From contig NZ_CP158299.1 in assembly GCF_040256395.1 (NCBI RefSeq), positions 62,001 through 126,000 on the forward strand: 64,000 nt of DNA, given 5' to 3'. The notes beneath the pieces are model-generated. The model did not search any database. It saw nothing but the letters and a program-made list of their open reading frames with translations, and was not told the origin of the DNA. The stretch comes from Deinococcus sonorensis KR-87. GTDB taxonomy: Bacteria; Deinococcota; Deinococci; Deinococcales; Deinococcaceae. Each line of letters opens with the position of its first letter. The stretch's first letter is position 1. Shown here in pieces: positions 62,732 through 64,000 of this stretch. Position numbers and translations under genes: made by a program.

Positions 62732-63442
62732 GTGGATCATTCTTCATCTGAAGCGGCGCCGCTGCTGGGCCGCCCGCGCCTGCAGGAGATCGCCGCCCAC
62801 CTGCGCGAGCACCGGCACCTGTGGCAGCAGCTGGACGTGTCCAGGGTGCGGCTGTTCGGGTCGGTGGCGCGCGACGACGCCCACCCGGACTCGGACGTGG
62901 ACGTGCTGATCGACTTTCAGGGCGAGCGCGGCCTGTTCGATCTGGTGCAGGCAGTGTGGCTGTTCGAGGACCTGCTGGGCCGCCGCACCGATGTGGTGAC
63001 CGAGGGGGCGCTCCACCCACCGCTGCGGCGGCCCGCCCTGCACGACGCGCTGGACGTGATGGACCCGGGCGCGCGGCCCGCCGGCGGGCCGGACGGGCAC
63101 AAGCGCTGGCGCTGGCGGGTGCAGGCGCTGCTGAACGCGCTCGCGGCCATCCGGCACGCCACGCGCGGGCTGGACGAGGCGCAGTTCGCCGCCGACCCGC
63201 TGGTGCAGGACGCCGTGCTGATGAACCTGCTGCGGCTGGGCGAGGGCAGCAAGTTCGTGCCGCAGCGGCTGCAGGACGAGCACCCGGAAGTGCCGTGGAA
63301 TGCCCTGCGCAGCATCCGCAACCTGATCGCCCACGACTACTTCGGCATCGATCTGGCGCTGCTGTGGCACACGGTCACGGTGGACCTGCCCGCCCTGCGG
63401 CCACGGCTGGAACAGCTGCTGGCCCGGACCGGCGAGGACTGA
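62732..63442 (+). CDS. Single-chain MNT-HEPN protein (fused antitoxin-toxin type)
   Basis: 236 residues. Residues 35-100 are a minimal nucleotidyltransferase with FGSVARDD (42-49) and DSDVDVLIDF (53-62), the MntA pattern. Residues 125-230 are a HEPN (DUF86/HepT) domain with the RNase motif R-x4-H-x-Y as RNLIAHDY (196-203). In two-gene HepT/MntA systems the MNT protein adds AMP to the HEPN tyrosine and silences it; here both are one polypeptide. GTG 62732 is set by the leaderless promoter. Confidence 0.82.
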   Translation: MDHSSSEAAPLLGRPRLQEIAAHLREHRHLWQQLDVSRVRLFGSVARDDAHPDSDVDVLIDFQGERGLFDLVQAVWLFEDLLGRRTDVVTEGALHPPLRRPALHDALDVMDPGARPAGGPDGHKRWRWRVQALLNALAAIRHATRGLDEAQFAADPLVQDAVLMNLLRLGEGSKFVPQRLQDEHPEVPWNALRSIRNLIAHDYFGIDLALLWHTVTVDLPALRPRLEQLLARTGED

Positions 63443-63443
63443 C

Positions 63444-64000
63444 TCAGGTCCAGGGCAGCCCCGCGCGCGTCTGCCAGTAGTGGGCCGGAGGTTCGGCCAG
63501 CGTCTCCAGGCCACCCGGCAGCCGGGCCAGCCCCACCGCCCGCAGGTTGCTGGCCAGCTGCTCCACACTGGCCGCGCCGCTCAGCACGGTGTGGACGAAC
63601 GGCTGCTGCAGGGCGGCAGCGAGCGCCAGGGCATCCGGCGTGCTGTCCAGCTCCCGGCAGGCCTCCGCCAGTGCGGCGGGGAGCTGCGGGCCACGCGCGG
63701 TCAGCCGCCCGTTGGCCAGTGCCTCCTTGATCACCACGCCCCAGCCTGCCTCGTGCGCCTCCGACAGCGCCGCACCCGCCGACGGCTCCAGCAGGTTCCA
63801 GGTCGCCTGCACCACCTGAAACAGCGGCTCCCCCTCCACCCGCAGCTCCAGCGCTCGTCGCAGCGTCTCCGCCTGCCCCGGCCCGCTCAGCGACAGGCCC
63901 ACCCGCAGGCCGCCAGCCCGCAGCCGGGCCAGCCGCTCCAGCACCAGCCGGTCCTGCAGCACCCCGCTCTCCAGCGTGGCCGAGTGAATCAGGTACGCGT
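63444..64000 (-). CDS. Aldo/keto reductase, C-terminal part (cut by window end)
   Basis: About 185 C-terminal residues. AYLIHSATLESGVLQDRLV at the cut edge, VVQATWNLLEP, and GVVIKEALANGRL followed by VLSGAASVEQLASN are aldo/keto reductase barrel motifs. The stop at 63444-63446 is one base beyond the MNT-HEPN stop in the converging direction. The N-terminus lies beyond 64000. Confidence 0.85.
   Translation of the reverse strand, partial: AYLIHSATLESGVLQDRLVLERLARLRAGGLRVGLSLSGPGQAETLRRALELRVEGEPLFQVVQATWNLLEPSAGAALSEAHEAGWGVVIKEALANGRLTARGPQLPAALAEACRELDSTPDALALAAALQQPFVHTVLSGAASVEQLASNLRAVGLARLPGGLETLAEPPAHYWQTRAGLPWT

Overview
The window reads as a chromosomal segment of a Deinococcus species. 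GC content is high, the gene content is Deinococcus-like (an rpsP-khpA-rimM-trmD block, a TIGR00282-type phosphoesterase next to ppc, ald with a divergent Lrp regulator), and more than a dozen genes start 5-9 bases after a TANNNT -10 box with no room for a ribosome binding site, the leaderless layout typical of this genus. Nearly all of the sequence is coding. No insertion sequence, prophage or CRISPR array was seen.

Layout. 1-3.5 kb: ribosome and tRNA maturation genes (rpsP, khpA, rimM, trmD), a LON-domain protein and a protein phosphatase. 3.7-9.5 kb: gyrA, a histidine kinase with a degenerate receiver domain, and an M3 oligopeptidase. 9.6-14 kb: a GNAT acetyltransferase coupled to a lincosamide-type nucleotidyltransferase, a TerB protein, queA and a NYN-domain protein. 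14-20.8 kb: ppc, a YmdB-like phosphodiesterase, a TPR-winged helix-BTAD regulator that is divergent from two tiny genes (one a secreted-peptide candidate), and an HD-GYP protein. 20.9-30.4 kb: a LolC/FtsX-type permease, a 3D-domain exported protein, the mraZ-rsmH-ftsL-ftsI division cluster with an array of MraZ boxes, rnpB, a broken marR gene, a pseudouridine synthase and truB. 30.4-33.3 kb: an alpha/beta hydrolase and the lrp/ald pair.

33.4-42.8 kb is the most striking region. It is an eight-gene minus-strand operon with overlaps or short gaps: a PelF-like glycosyltransferase, a 12-helix membrane protein, a LegB-type 4,6-dehydratase, a sugar-phosphate nucleotidyltransferase, a sugar-nucleotide reductase/epimerase, a large lipoprotein with an Agd3-like (CE18) deacetylase core, and two GH114/PelA-type TIM-barrel hydrolases. 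Together they look like a Pel- or galactosaminogalactan-like exopolysaccharide system in which the functions of PelA are split over separate proteins and dedicated sugar-nucleotide genes are added. pelD, pelE, pelB and pelC are not present in the window.

43-64 kb: an Asp23 protein with a FakA-like kinase, murF, a lipoprotein gene, mraY, a membrane-anchored sulfite oxidase-type enzyme, a diguanylate cyclase, tRNA-Asp, speA, a large P-loop/TPR regulator with a 12-bp inverted repeat in its promoter, pckA, an RlmD-like methyltransferase without iron-sulfur cysteines, ilvE, a Cof-type phosphatase, acpS, a single-chain MNT-HEPN protein (both halves of a HepT/MntA toxin-antitoxin pair in one chain), and an aldo/keto reductase cut by the window end.
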